Assembly (NCBI GenBank): GCA_036844705.1 | Contig: DAIUFH010000026.1 | Span: 1-26,107, forward strand | Direction: 5' to 3' | Length of the DNA stretch: 26,107 nt | From: DAIUFH01 sp036844705 | Lineage (GTDB): Bacteria > Bacillota > Clostridia > Tissierellales > Tissierellaceae | Part shown: positions 6,772 through 13,751 of the stretch, piece by piece | Layout of the letters: every line of letters begins with the position of its first letter | Numbering within the stretch: the first letter of the stretch is position 1 | Made by a program: the position numbers and the translations under genes | The notes under the pieces: generated by a model | Database searches by the model: none | What the model was told of the DNA's origin: nothing | The model's input: only the letters and a program-made list of their open reading frames with translations

Positions 6772-7671
6772 TTATTTATATAATCTAGCAGTATCACTAT
6801 AAATTTGTACTATAGATTTCAAAGTATCAGTGTGCCTAAAGTCCTTATGATACAGTATACTTATTTGTCTTGGCATGCTCAAATTTTCAATTGGCAAGAT
6901 GGTGATTTTTCCTTTTCTAAGTTCGTCTAGACATGCACTTCTTGCAAGTATAGAAACTCCAAAATCTCTACGTATCAAATCCTTTATTGTGGCGATGTTG
7001 TCAACTTCCAATATAACATTAAACTCATCAATGGACATATTAAGACTTTCTAAATGTGAAATAAATAAATTTCTTGTCCCTGAATTTGGTAAACGTAAAA
7101 TCATATTTTCCTTTTTTAGATCATTCAAAGTAACTATATTTTTCTTTATTAGATGGTTATTATTTGAGACTACAAGAACAAGATAATCAGTATCAAGTAG
7201 TATGGAGTTTATATTAGGATTCTTTGCAGTATCCTCAACTATTGCCAAATCAATTTCATAATTTAGTAGCATATTATAAAGAATTTTTGTAGACTCAGAA
7301 ATAATTGTTATGGTAACACCAGAATTTTGATTGGAGTATTTTGCTAAAACTTCTGCAATAAAATTGCTTTCAGCAGTATGAGTAATGCCTACTGTTAATT
7401 TTGTAAATTTACAATTCTCATCTATTAAGCATTTATGCATTTTTTCATATAGTGATTTGATACGTTTGGCATACATGACAACAATCTCGCCTTCCGATGT
7501 TAACTTGAGTTCACTCTTTTTTCGTATAAATATTTTACAACCTAATTCTTCTTCTAATTTATTGATATGATGACTAACAGCAGGTTGAGTTAAAGATAAT
7601 TGTTCTGCTGCCTTACTAAAATTTAATGTTTCGGTAACTTTAAGAAGTGTTTCTAATTTTGTATCTATCAT
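6772..7671 (-). CDS. LysR family transcriptional regulator
   Basis: A 299-residue regulator of normal LysR length. Residues ~1-62 form the winged helix-turn-helix (TLNFSKAAEQLSLTQPAVSH, then HINKLEEELGCKIF). The remainder is a periplasmic-binding-like effector domain beginning near residue 90 (LTVGITHTAESNFI), with LRLPNSGTRNLF and NIATIKDLIRRDFGVSILA typical of the family, the latter resembling CysL/CysB-like effector domains. It is divergent from the antiporter gene at 7815, the usual LysR arrangement for a regulator and its target, and a palindrome lies between them. The inducer is unknown. The ribosome binding site is weak (GGATGTG). Confidence 0.92.
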   Translation of the reverse strand: MIDTKLETLLKVTETLNFSKAAEQLSLTQPAVSHHINKLEEELGCKIFIRKKSELKLTSEGEIVVMYAKRIKSLYEKMHKCLIDENCKFTKLTVGITHTAESNFIAEVLAKYSNQNSGVTITIISESTKILYNMLLNYEIDLAIVEDTAKNPNINSILLDTDYLVLVVSNNNHLIKKNIVTLNDLKKENMILRLPNSGTRNLFISHLESLNMSIDEFNVILEVDNIATIKDLIRRDFGVSILARSACLDELRKGKITILPIENLSMPRQISILYHKDFRHTDTLKSIVQIYSDTARLYK

Positions 7672-7761
7672 ATATAATCACATCCATTCAGAAATTTTAT
7701 CATAATCAAAAAAACTATAATTTTACTTTATACATCCTTTATCATATTATAATATCACATA

Positions 7762-7783
7762 TTAAATTATTTAAGTAATTTAA
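7762..7783. promoter_or_regulatory. Palindrome between LysR and antiporter genes, possible LysR operator
   Basis: TTAAATTA (7762-7769) and TAATTTAA (7776-7783) are perfect inverted copies around TTTAAG. The site lies between a TATAAT (7748-7753) and the antiporter start, in the 143-base divergent gap. LysR sites are typically dyads with a T-N11-A core, but the high A/T content makes chance dyads likely. Confidence 0.35.
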
Positions 7784-7814
7784 ATTTCAAAATTATATGC
7801 AAGGTAGTGGTTTT

Positions 7815-9014
7815 ATGGCTTTAAGTTTAAATAATTTTCAATTAAATAGTGTTGCGGTAACGCTAATTTCTTTATCAGCGATGTTTACAGCTGGATTTTT
7901 ATTGACCCGTCTTACAAAGATGTTTTATCTACCAAATGTAACTGGTTATATAATTGCAGGTATTATTGTAGGACCTTATTTCCTCAATATTGTAACACAA
8001 GATTTGGCAAGTGAAATGAGTTTTATAGGGGATATAGCACTTTCTTTTATTGCTTTTGATGTAGGTAAATTTTTAACTAAAAAAGTATTTAAAGAAACTG
8101 GGTATCAAATTATTCTGATAACTCTATTTGAATCACTGATTCCAGGTATTCTGATAGCATTGACTATGAATTATGTCTTTCATTTGGGATGGAAATTCTC
8201 CTTATTGTTAGGTGCCATAGCTACAGCTACAGCTCCTGCAAGTACAATCATGACTATAAACCAATATAAAGCTAGTGGGAATTTTGTCAACTCGTTAATA
8301 CAAATAGTAGCATTAGACGATGTAGTGTCATTGTTAGTATTTAGTATAATAACAGTTTTTTTTAATGTAGATGGAAATAGCAATTCGTTTATTGCTGCTG
8401 CGATACCAATACTATATAATATTTTAGCTTTGGTAATTGGATTCTTATGTGGTATTTTGTTAAGCAAATTGCTCACTGAAAAGAGAAGTTATGAAAATCG
8501 TTTAATATTGACTATTACAATTTTACTAGGTATATCAGGCCTGTGTTCAATATTTAATATATCTCCATTGTTAGCCTGTATGCTATTTGGATCAACCTAT
8601 ATTAGCATTACAGATGATAAAGAGTTGTATACTCAGATGAACAATTTTACACCTCCGATACTAGCGCTTTTTTTCATATTATCAGGTGCAAAATTGGATA
8701 TAAATTCATTGTCTACTCTTGGACTAATAGGAGTTGTATACTTTATCATAAGAATAGTAGGGAAGTATATAGGTGCTTTTTTAGGATGCGAATTTGTTAA
8801 GTCTGAAAAGAATATTAGGAACTATTTAGGGATAGCGCTTATACCACAGGCAGGCGTCTCTATAGGTCTAGCATTTTTGGCACAACGGATTCTACCAGTA
8901 GAAATTGGCAATATGTTATTATCTATAATACTTTCATCGTCCGTTTTATATGAGTTAATTGGACCAATTAGTGCAAAATATGCTCTCATAAAATCTGGAG
9001 CAATTAAGCAATAA
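7815..9014 (+). CDS. CPA2-family cation/proton antiporter (Kef/NapA-type)
   Basis: A 399-residue integral membrane protein with about 12-13 hydrophobic segments. It is a Na+/H+ exchanger domain protein expected to swap Na+ or K+ for protons across the cytoplasmic membrane. Recognisable parts are the early LPNVTGYIIAGIIVGPYFL (near residue 40), the ATAPASTIMTINQYKASG stretch (~135-152), and IVALDDVVSLLVF (~160-172), where the paired DD occupies the ion-binding position known in CPA2 proteins. There is no C-terminal TrkA-N domain, so it is not a full-length KefB/C. The start at 7815 is preferred because AAGGTAG is seven bases before it; an upstream ATG at 7797 has no ribosome binding site. The divergent LysR gene probably controls it. 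Confidence 0.88.
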   Translation: MALSLNNFQLNSVAVTLISLSAMFTAGFLLTRLTKMFYLPNVTGYIIAGIIVGPYFLNIVTQDLASEMSFIGDIALSFIAFDVGKFLTKKVFKETGYQIILITLFESLIPGILIALTMNYVFHLGWKFSLLLGAIATATAPASTIMTINQYKASGNFVNSLIQIVALDDVVSLLVFSIITVFFNVDGNSNSFIAAAIPILYNILALVIGFLCGILLSKLLTEKRSYENRLILTITILLGISGLCSIFNISPLLACMLFGSTYISITDDKELYTQMNNFTPPILALFFILSGAKLDINSLSTLGLIGVVYFIIRIVGKYIGAFLGCEFVKSEKNIRNYLGIALIPQAGVSIGLAFLAQRILPVEIGNMLLSIILSSSVLYELIGPISAKYALIKSGAIKQ

Positions 9015-9022
9015 CACATCAT

Positions 9023-9060
9023 AGACTGCAAGAATTAAAAAAATTTTGCAGTCTTTTTGC
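9023..9060 (+). terminator. Terminator after the antiporter gene
   Basis: Arms AGACTGCAA (9023-9031) and TTGCAGTCT (9046-9054) are followed by TTTTTGCTTTTTT. It begins nine bases after the antiporter stop codon. Confidence 0.9.
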
Positions 9061-9403
9061 TTTTTTGGATATTTGCAACGGACTTAAAAATCTTTGTTAC
9101 TACTCACAGTTAATCACAGCAGGTAAAGAAAAATGATAAAAATACTAAGGGAACATTTGCAGGAGTGACTATAATTCTTAGTGAATGGAAGATAAAAATC
9201 CGTTAAGCAGCTTTCATGTCCCTAAAGATAGACCACTAAGGGAATTGAAAGATGTAGGATTTTTGTCTGGAATAAGCTATAGAATTATTCATCTCCGAAA
9301 CCGTGAGTGTGTATTTTTATCATTTTTCGATTTTACACAATTTAAAGTACTGTAAATAGTAACAAATCTTTGTGAATATTGATAATAATATTGTATTAAG
9401 ATA
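9061..9403. other. Gene-poor stretch between antiporter terminator and feo promoter
   Basis: This stretch contains no intact gene I can recognise. A FeoA-like reading frame (9185-9355) is described separately. A nine-base direct repeat CTAAGGGAA occurs near 9147 and 9228, without evident function. No RNA structure was recognised. Confidence 0.5.
9185..9355 (+). pseudogene. FeoA-like short reading frame, possible remnant
   Basis: A 56-residue frame (ATG to TAA) contains PKDRPLRELKDVGFLSGISY followed by RIIHL. It aligns with GKDEMKRRLQDLGFVKGQEV of the first intact FeoA downstream: shared K-D, R-x-L-x-D, G-F and G at matching spacing. The N-terminal strand of FeoA is missing, the part after RIIHLR does not align well, there is no proper ribosome binding site, and an in-frame TGA directly precedes the ATG. 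It therefore looks like the remains of an extra feoA copy. It could also be a chance frame or an unrelated small protein. Confidence 0.35.
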
Positions 9404-9432
9404 TTGACTTTTTTATTAATGTAAGATATGCT
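9404..9432 (+). promoter_or_regulatory. Sigma-A-like promoter of the feo operon
   Basis: TTGACT (9404-9409) and TATGCT (9427-9432) with 17 bases between them lie about 60 bases upstream of the first feoA. The predicted start point (~9439) is just before the Fur box. Confidence 0.6.
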
Positions 9433-9442
9433 TAATACAGCA

Positions 9443-9465
9443 ATGATAATGATAATCATTATCAT
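9443..9465. promoter_or_regulatory. Perfect Fur box (iron-responsive operator)
   Basis: The 19 bases GATAATGATAATCATTATC at 9445-9463 equal the classical Fur-box consensus, and the symmetry extends to 23 bases (9443-9465). It lies a few bases after the predicted transcription start. Fe2+-loaded Fur bound here would block transcription of feoA-feoA-feoB and release it under iron limitation. Confidence 0.93.
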
Positions 9466-9491
9466 ATAGAAAGGTCGAGGAGGATATAGAT

Positions 9492-9704
9492 ATGTCACTT
9501 ACTATGGTTCCTTTGGGAGAAACAAAAGTAATTTCAATGTTTAGAGGTAAGGATGAAATGAAACGTCGTCTTCAAGATTTAGGATTCGTAAAGGGTCAAG
9601 AGGTTCAGGTTTTAGGAGAAAATGCATCAGGACTTATTTTATTGGTGAAGGGAACCAAAATTGCGGTAAATCGAGGGCTAGCTTCATTGATAATTGTAGA
9701 ATAA
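9492..9704 (+). CDS. feoA: FeoA-domain protein, first copy
   Basis: A 70-residue SH3-like FeoA protein, thought to interact with FeoB and assist ferrous iron uptake. The conserved KRRLQDLGFVKGQEVQVL (residues ~22-39) and the late KIAVNRGLASLIIVE strands fit the family. It differs from the second copy in having no APLGDP motif (here GENASGLIL). A strong GAGGAGG lies before the ATG. It is the first gene after the Fur box, with 19 bases to the next feoA. Tandem FeoA proteins are common in Clostridia, and the two probably have distinct functions. Confidence 0.93.
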   Translation: MSLTMVPLGETKVISMFRGKDEMKRRLQDLGFVKGQEVQVLGENASGLILLVKGTKIAVNRGLASLIIVE

Positions 9705-9726
9705 AAGATATCTAGGAGGGGAAATG

Positions 9727-9954
9727 ATGATTACATTAAAGGATTTAAAGCCAGGGCAGGAAGGTACTGTTATATCAATTGGTGAACGTGGTCCTATGAG
9801 AAGAAGGATTATGGATATGGGAGTTACTCCGGGCATATCAATAAAGGTTGTTAAGGTAGCACCTCTAGGAGATCCTATTGAAGTAAATATTAGAGGATAT
9901 GAGTTGAGTCTTAGAAAATCAGAGGCTGAAAATATTCAAATCCAATTACAATAA
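9727..9954 (+). CDS. feoA: FeoA-domain protein, second copy
   Basis: A 75-residue canonical FeoA: TLKDLKPGQEGTVISI at the start, PMRRRIMDMGVTPGISIKVV in the middle, then APLGDPIEV and GYELSLRKSEAENI at the end. AGGAGG (9714-9719) is seven bases before the ATG at 9727 and only four before the adjacent ATG at 9724, so 9727 is preferred. It lies between the other feoA and feoB under the same Fur box. FeoA proteins are small cytosolic partners of FeoB; the exact role is not settled. Confidence 0.95.
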   Translation: MITLKDLKPGQEGTVISIGERGPMRRRIMDMGVTPGISIKVVKVAPLGDPIEVNIRGYELSLRKSEAENIQIQLQ

Positions 9955-10000
9955 TATTTTTTACATATTATTGTTAAATAAAAAATAAGGGAGGTATATC

Positions 10001-12235
10001 ATGGTATATACAATTGCTTTAGCAGGGAACCCAAATAGTGGGAAAACAACGCTTTTTAATGAACTCACCGGTGCCAGACAGCATGTGGGAAATTGGCCGG
10101 GTGTAACAGTAGATAAAAAAGAAGGTTTATATAAGAAAAACAAAGAGATTAATATTTTGGATTTGCCAGGCACATATTCATTATCACCATATTCAGCAGA
10201 GGAAGTTATAGCAAGAGATTACATAGTAAAGGATAAGCCTGATGTAGTTATAGATATTGTGGATGGTACTAATATTGAGAGAAACTTGTATCTTACATTG
10301 CAAATCGCTGAGACAAAGATTCCGATGGTTGTTGCAATGAATATGATGGATGAAGTTGATGCTCAGGGAGATAAAATTGAATGCGATAAGCTATCCAAAC
10401 TTTTAGGAGTTCCGGTATTGCCAATTGTTGCAAGAAACGGTAAGGGAATAGATAAATTGATGGATGCAGCAATCGAGGCTGCAAAGAATAAGACATCAGC
10501 TAAGGATTTGGAAATATTCGATGAAAATGTAAATTCGGCTATTAGTTCTATTTATGATGTATTAAAAAGTTCACAAGATGATAATATATCAGCAAAAGCA
10601 GAGTCGGTATCTATAGAGCTGCAATGGAGAGCTATAAAATTAGCTGAAAATGACGAGATAATATTTGATACATTGTCTGAAGCTCAAAGAACAGAAGTAA
10701 GTAAGATTGTTGAAAAGGCTGAAGATAATGCAGATGGAGATATGGAAGCAAGAATCGCTGACTTAAGATATCAATTTATTGGCAAGATTGTAAAGGAAAC
10801 AGTTAAAAAGAATAAGAAGGTTCATACAGAAACTAAATCGGATAAGTTGGATAAGATTTTGACAAATCGTGTATTGGCACTTCCTATCTTTGCAATTATA
10901 ATGTACTTACTTTTTGCAACTACATTTAGTGAAAATTTTTTATTTATAGAAGGTCTTCCAAGTCCTGGAGTGTGGCTAGCGGGTTTGGTGGAAGATTTAT
11001 GGGCTAGCTTTGGAGGCGTTATTGAAGGGTTAATAGGCAATGCTTCTCCGGTGCTTCAGTCTCTTATTATGGATGGTATAATTGAAGGCTTAGGTGCCAT
11101 TATAGGATTTATTCCACTGGTTTTGGTACTTTATATACTGATTTCGTTCCTTGAGGATTGTGGGTATATGGCTCGTATTGCCTTTGTAATGGATAGGATA
11201 TTCCGTAGATTTGGATTGTCCGGACGTTCATTTATTCCATTATTGATGGGATTTGGCTGTGGTGTACCAGCTATAATGGCTACAAGAACCCTTGATACCG
11301 AAAAGGATCGTAAGATTACCACGATTATAACAGGATTTATGCCATGTGGAGCAAAACTTCCAATATTTGCAATGTTTGTTTCTACATTCTTTGCAGGTGG
11401 CAATAAAACTTTGGTTACCTATTCTTTATATATGTTAAGCATTATAGTAGCGATTATTGTTTCTCTAATATTAAATAAAGTAGTATATAAAGCTAAAGCA
11501 TCTAATTTCGTTATGGAACTTCCAAGATATCGTGTACCAACAATAAAGAGTATTGCTATTCATGGTTGGGAGAAGGTAAAGGGATTTGCAATTAAAGCTG
11601 GAACGGTTATTTTCATATCTACCATATTGATTTGGGCTTTAAGTAACTTCAATGCTGATTCATTCAATGGTGTAAATGCAGTAAACAATGAAGACAACAG
11701 TATAATGTGTGAAATGGATGATAGTTTCCTTGCCTCTGTTGGAAATGTAGTAGCACCAATATTCAAACCGTTAGGCTTTGGCGAATGGAAACCTACTGTG
11801 GGGGTTGCCACCGGTTGGATTGCCAAGGAAATGGTAGTAGTTACTATGGCACAATTATATGATGATGATGTCAGTCCAGAATATCTTGCAGAATTTTTCT
11901 CTCAGTATGATGCTGATGAATTAGAAGAATTAGGATTTGAAGATGGAGTTTATGATGAAGAAGCAGCCTTTGATATCTACTCAGAAGGTATCCTTTGGGA
12001 AGGCGAAGACGAAAATGCTCTAGCATCCATGAAAGACGATATAAAGACAAAAGCAGCAGCTTACTCATATATGGTATTCAATCTGTTGTGTATGCCTTGC
12101 TTTGCTGCAGTCGGCGCTATGAAGAGAGAATTAAAATCATGGAAGAGTACGTCAGGAGCAGTTGCTGTTCAAATGTTGACAGCCTATGCTGTTGCATTTG
12201 TTGTATATTCAATTGGAACTTTAATGTCTTGGTGA
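10001..12235 (+). CDS. feoB: Ferrous iron transporter FeoB
   Basis: A 744-residue Fe2+ transporter with a cytosolic G domain followed by a polytopic membrane domain. GTPase motifs are G1 GNPNSGKTT (residues 9-17), G2 NWPGVTVD, G3 DLPGTYS and G4 NMMD. A helical GDI-like region (~165-285) follows. The membrane part (~290-744) holds two Gate motifs with conserved cysteines in GFMPCGAKLP and LLCMPCFAAVGAMKRE. A strikingly acidic insertion (about residues 620-685, rich in Asp/Glu with DADELEELGFEDG) precedes the second cysteine motif; its role is unknown. GGGAGG lies before the ATG. It is transcribed with the two feoA genes and the small Cys-rich peptide gene, under Fur control. Confidence 0.97.
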   Translation: MVYTIALAGNPNSGKTTLFNELTGARQHVGNWPGVTVDKKEGLYKKNKEINILDLPGTYSLSPYSAEEVIARDYIVKDKPDVVIDIVDGTNIERNLYLTLQIAETKIPMVVAMNMMDEVDAQGDKIECDKLSKLLGVPVLPIVARNGKGIDKLMDAAIEAAKNKTSAKDLEIFDENVNSAISSIYDVLKSSQDDNISAKAESVSIELQWRAIKLAENDEIIFDTLSEAQRTEVSKIVEKAEDNADGDMEARIADLRYQFIGKIVKETVKKNKKVHTETKSDKLDKILTNRVLALPIFAIIMYLLFATTFSENFLFIEGLPSPGVWLAGLVEDLWASFGGVIEGLIGNASPVLQSLIMDGIIEGLGAIIGFIPLVLVLYILISFLEDCGYMARIAFVMDRIFRRFGLSGRSFIPLLMGFGCGVPAIMATRTLDTEKDRKITTIITGFMPCGAKLPIFAMFVSTFFAGGNKTLVTYSLYMLSIIVAIIVSLILNKVVYKAKASNFVMELPRYRVPTIKSIAIHGWEKVKGFAIKAGTVIFISTILIWALSNFNADSFNGVNAVNNEDNSIMCEMDDSFLASVGNVVAPIFKPLGFGEWKPTVGVATGWIAKEMVVVTMAQLYDDDVSPEYLAEFFSQYDADELEELGFEDGVYDEEAAFDIYSEGILWEGEDENALASMKDDIKTKAAAYSYMVFNLLCMPCFAAVGAMKRELKSWKSTSGAVAVQMLTAYAVAFVVYSIGTLMSW

Positions 12236-12253
12236 TTTTAGGAGGGAATATTT

Positions 12254-12397
12254 ATGATAGACTTTATTATTGTAGCAGTCATAGCAGTTTGTGTGATATT
12301 TAGTATAGCTTATAGTAGAAAGAGAAAGAAATCTGGACAATCAAGTTGTGGTTGTAGCTGTGATGATTGCAGCACTTCTTGTTCTTCTCACAAGTAA
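12254..12397 (+). CDS. FeoB-associated Cys-rich membrane protein
   Basis: A 47-residue peptide. Residues 2-20 (IDFIIVAVIAVCVIFSIAY) form one membrane helix, followed by the basic RKRKK, and then a cysteine cluster CGCSCDDC with a further Cys near residue 43. This is the pattern of the FeoB_associated family (PF12669) found after feoB in Firmicutes; its role in iron handling or FeoB assembly is not established. GGAGGG lies just before the ATG, and the gene starts 18 bases after the feoB stop and is followed by a terminator, so it ends the operon. Confidence 0.92.
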   Translation: MIDFIIVAVIAVCVIFSIAYSRKRKKSGQSSCGCSCDDCSTSCSSHK

Positions 12398-12419
12398 ATA
12401 AATTATTAAAAATGAAGGG

Positions 12420-12458
12420 AAAACCAGATTGCTTTTAATTGAAGTAGTCTGGTTTTTT
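12420..12458 (+). terminator. Terminator of the feo operon
   Basis: Arms AAAACCAGA (12420-12428) and TCTGGTTTT (from 12448) close a hairpin that is followed by a T-run ending at 12458. It lies 23 bases after the stop of the Cys-rich peptide gene. Confidence 0.85.
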
Positions 12459-12485
12459 AATAATACTATTGCATGCACAGATATA

Positions 12486-12514
12486 TTGACAATACTTATT
12501 GAGTGATATAATAT
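12486..12514 (+). promoter_or_regulatory. Promoter of the cobalamin-riboswitch operon
   Basis: A perfect TTGACA (12486-12491) is followed by TATAAT (12507-12512, spacer 15) or the overlapping TAATAT (12509-12514, spacer 17). The predicted start (~12520) lies just before the riboswitch P1 stem. Confidence 0.65.
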
Positions 12515-12536
12515 GGAATTAAATAAATAATATATG

Positions 12537-12698
12537 AGCATAAATCTATCTCCTTGAGATATTAGGGAAATCGGTGAGAATCCGATACAGCCCCCGCTAC
12601 TGTAACATGGACGAGTCCTACTAAGCCACTTGATTATATCTGGGAAGGCAGGATAAGGAAGAAATGTAAGTCAGGATACCTAATTGATAATTGATGCT
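12537..12698 (+). promoter_or_regulatory. Cobalamin (B12) riboswitch
   Basis: Conserved blocks of the cobalamin element appear in order: TTAGGGAA (12562-12569), GGTGAGAATCC (12573-12583), the B12-box core ACAGCCCCCGCTACTGT (near 12587-12603), AAGCCACT (12623-12630), GGGAAGGC (12642-12649) and GTCAGGATACC (12670-12680). AGCATAAATCTATC (12537-12550) pairs with GATAATTGATGCT (12686-12698) to form a P1 stem. It controls the following transporter/chelatase operon, which should be shut off when adenosylcobalamin or a related corrinoid is plentiful. Confidence 0.96.
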
Positions 12699-12777
12699 TA
12701 ACATGGTTTTCGGTGGGAAAATTTTGTTCATCAAAGGTATTAATTTGTTTTTCCAAAATAGATAATACATGATAATC

Positions 12778-12800
12778 AAAAACCCTGAAAGGGTTTTTTT
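12778..12800 (+). terminator. Riboswitch expression-platform terminator
   Basis: AAAAACCCT and AGGGTTTTT form a stem with a GAA loop, followed by more T. GGTTTT at about 12706-12711, right after the aptamer, can pair with the left arm (AAAACC) and may form part of an antiterminator; this pairing is only a suggestion. Confidence 0.8.
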
Positions 12801-12829
12801 ATTTTCATCAACATAGTATGAATCCATTG

Positions 12830-12860
12830 AAAACTATACTAATCAATTAGTATAGTTTTT
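12830..12860 (+). terminator. Second hairpin with T-tail before the first ABC gene
   Basis: Arms AAAACTATACTAAT (12830-12843) and ATTAGTATAGTTTT (12846-12859) form a long A/T-rich stem followed by TATTT. It lies 30 bases after the first terminator and about 48 bases before the TTG start at 12908. It may back up attenuation or protect the mRNA 5' end after processing. Confidence 0.55.
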
Positions 12861-12907
12861 ATTTGCAAAAAGTTAGGATGTTTAAGCAAAGAAAGAAGGC
12901 GATAGAA

Positions 12908-13750
12908 TTGATTGAAATTATAAATGTAACTAAAACTTTTGGTGATTTTAAAGCAGTGTATAGGATTAATTTAAGCATAGAAAGAGGAGATTTTATAGGA
13001 CTCTTAGGACCAAATGGTGCTGGGAAAACTACTATAATAAAGATCTTAATAGGATTACTAAAACCCACTGAGGGAGAAGTGATGATTGAAGGTGAGAAGG
13101 TAAGTAGAGATAACAACAATATAAAGAGAAGAATCGGCATAGTTCCCCAGCATACAAATCTTGATAAGGAATTGACTACTTACGAAAATCTAGTGTTTGC
13201 AGCAAAGTTATTTAAAATAAAGAAAAAAGACTATGTGATTAAAATTAAAGAATTATTAAAATTTATGGATCTAGAAGAATGTAAGGATAAGGAAGTAACT
13301 AAATTATCTGGAGGTATGCAGAGAAAACTTATGATAGCAAAAGCACTTTTAAATGACCCAGATATAGTATTTTTAGATGAACCAACTGTAGGTGTAGATA
13401 TCAATGGGAGAAGAAAAATCTGGGACATATTAAAGGCTATGAAAACTATGGGAAAAACAATACTTTTGACTACTCATTATATAGAAGAGGCTGATTATCT
13501 ATGTGATAAAGTATGCTTTATAGATAAAGGAAAAATATTTGAAAATGATGCGCCATATGCACTGAAGAAGCAATTGGGTGACTATACTGTAGAATACTTT
13601 GATGATTATTTAAAAACTAATTATAAGTATTTTCATACTAGAAAAGAGGCTTCTGAATTTGCAAAGTCGATAGATAAATTTACATATACCGTCAGAAAGA
13701 CTACATTGGAGGATGTATTTTATAATTTTACAAACAGGAGGGTCATATAG
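12908..13750 (+). CDS. ABC-2 type transporter ATP-binding protein
   Basis: A 280-residue ABC ATPase. Walker A is GPNGAGKTT (34-42), the signature is LSGGMQRK, Walker B is IVFLDEPTVGVD, and the switch His is in LLTTHYIEEA, the EEA ending being typical of DrrA/NatA-like (ABC-2) ATPases that power export or flippase systems. The last ~60 residues form a short C-terminal domain. The TTG at 12908 is preferred, with AAGAAGG eight bases upstream; an in-frame ATG at 12878 has a poorer site. The stop is one base from the permease start, so the two are co-translated. Being first behind a B12 riboswitch suggests a link to corrinoids, but the substrate is unknown. Confidence 0.93.
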   Translation: MIEIINVTKTFGDFKAVYRINLSIERGDFIGLLGPNGAGKTTIIKILIGLLKPTEGEVMIEGEKVSRDNNNIKRRIGIVPQHTNLDKELTTYENLVFAAKLFKIKKKDYVIKIKELLKFMDLEECKDKEVTKLSGGMQRKLMIAKALLNDPDIVFLDEPTVGVDINGRRKIWDILKAMKTMGKTILLTTHYIEEADYLCDKVCFIDKGKIFENDAPYALKKQLGDYTVEYFDDYLKTNYKYFHTRKEASEFAKSIDKFTYTVRKTTLEDVFYNFTNRRVI

Positions 13751-13751
13751 T

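Noticed and set aside
9115..9165. An 11-codon frame (ATG AAA-type start after GGTAAAG) with AGGAG overlapping the end, resembling a leader peptide.
   Set aside because: Too short to judge, no promoter or attenuator nearby, and nothing in-frame follows from the AGGAG.
11131..11403. A minus-strand open frame inside feoB.
   Set aside because: Composition is a mirror of the membrane-coding strand; no ribosome binding site and no recognisable motif.
11995..12303. An open frame of about 100 codons running from inside feoB into the Cys-rich peptide gene.
   Set aside because: It is out of frame with both; the in-frame 47-residue Cys-rich peptide (12254-12397) with its ribosome binding site explains the region.
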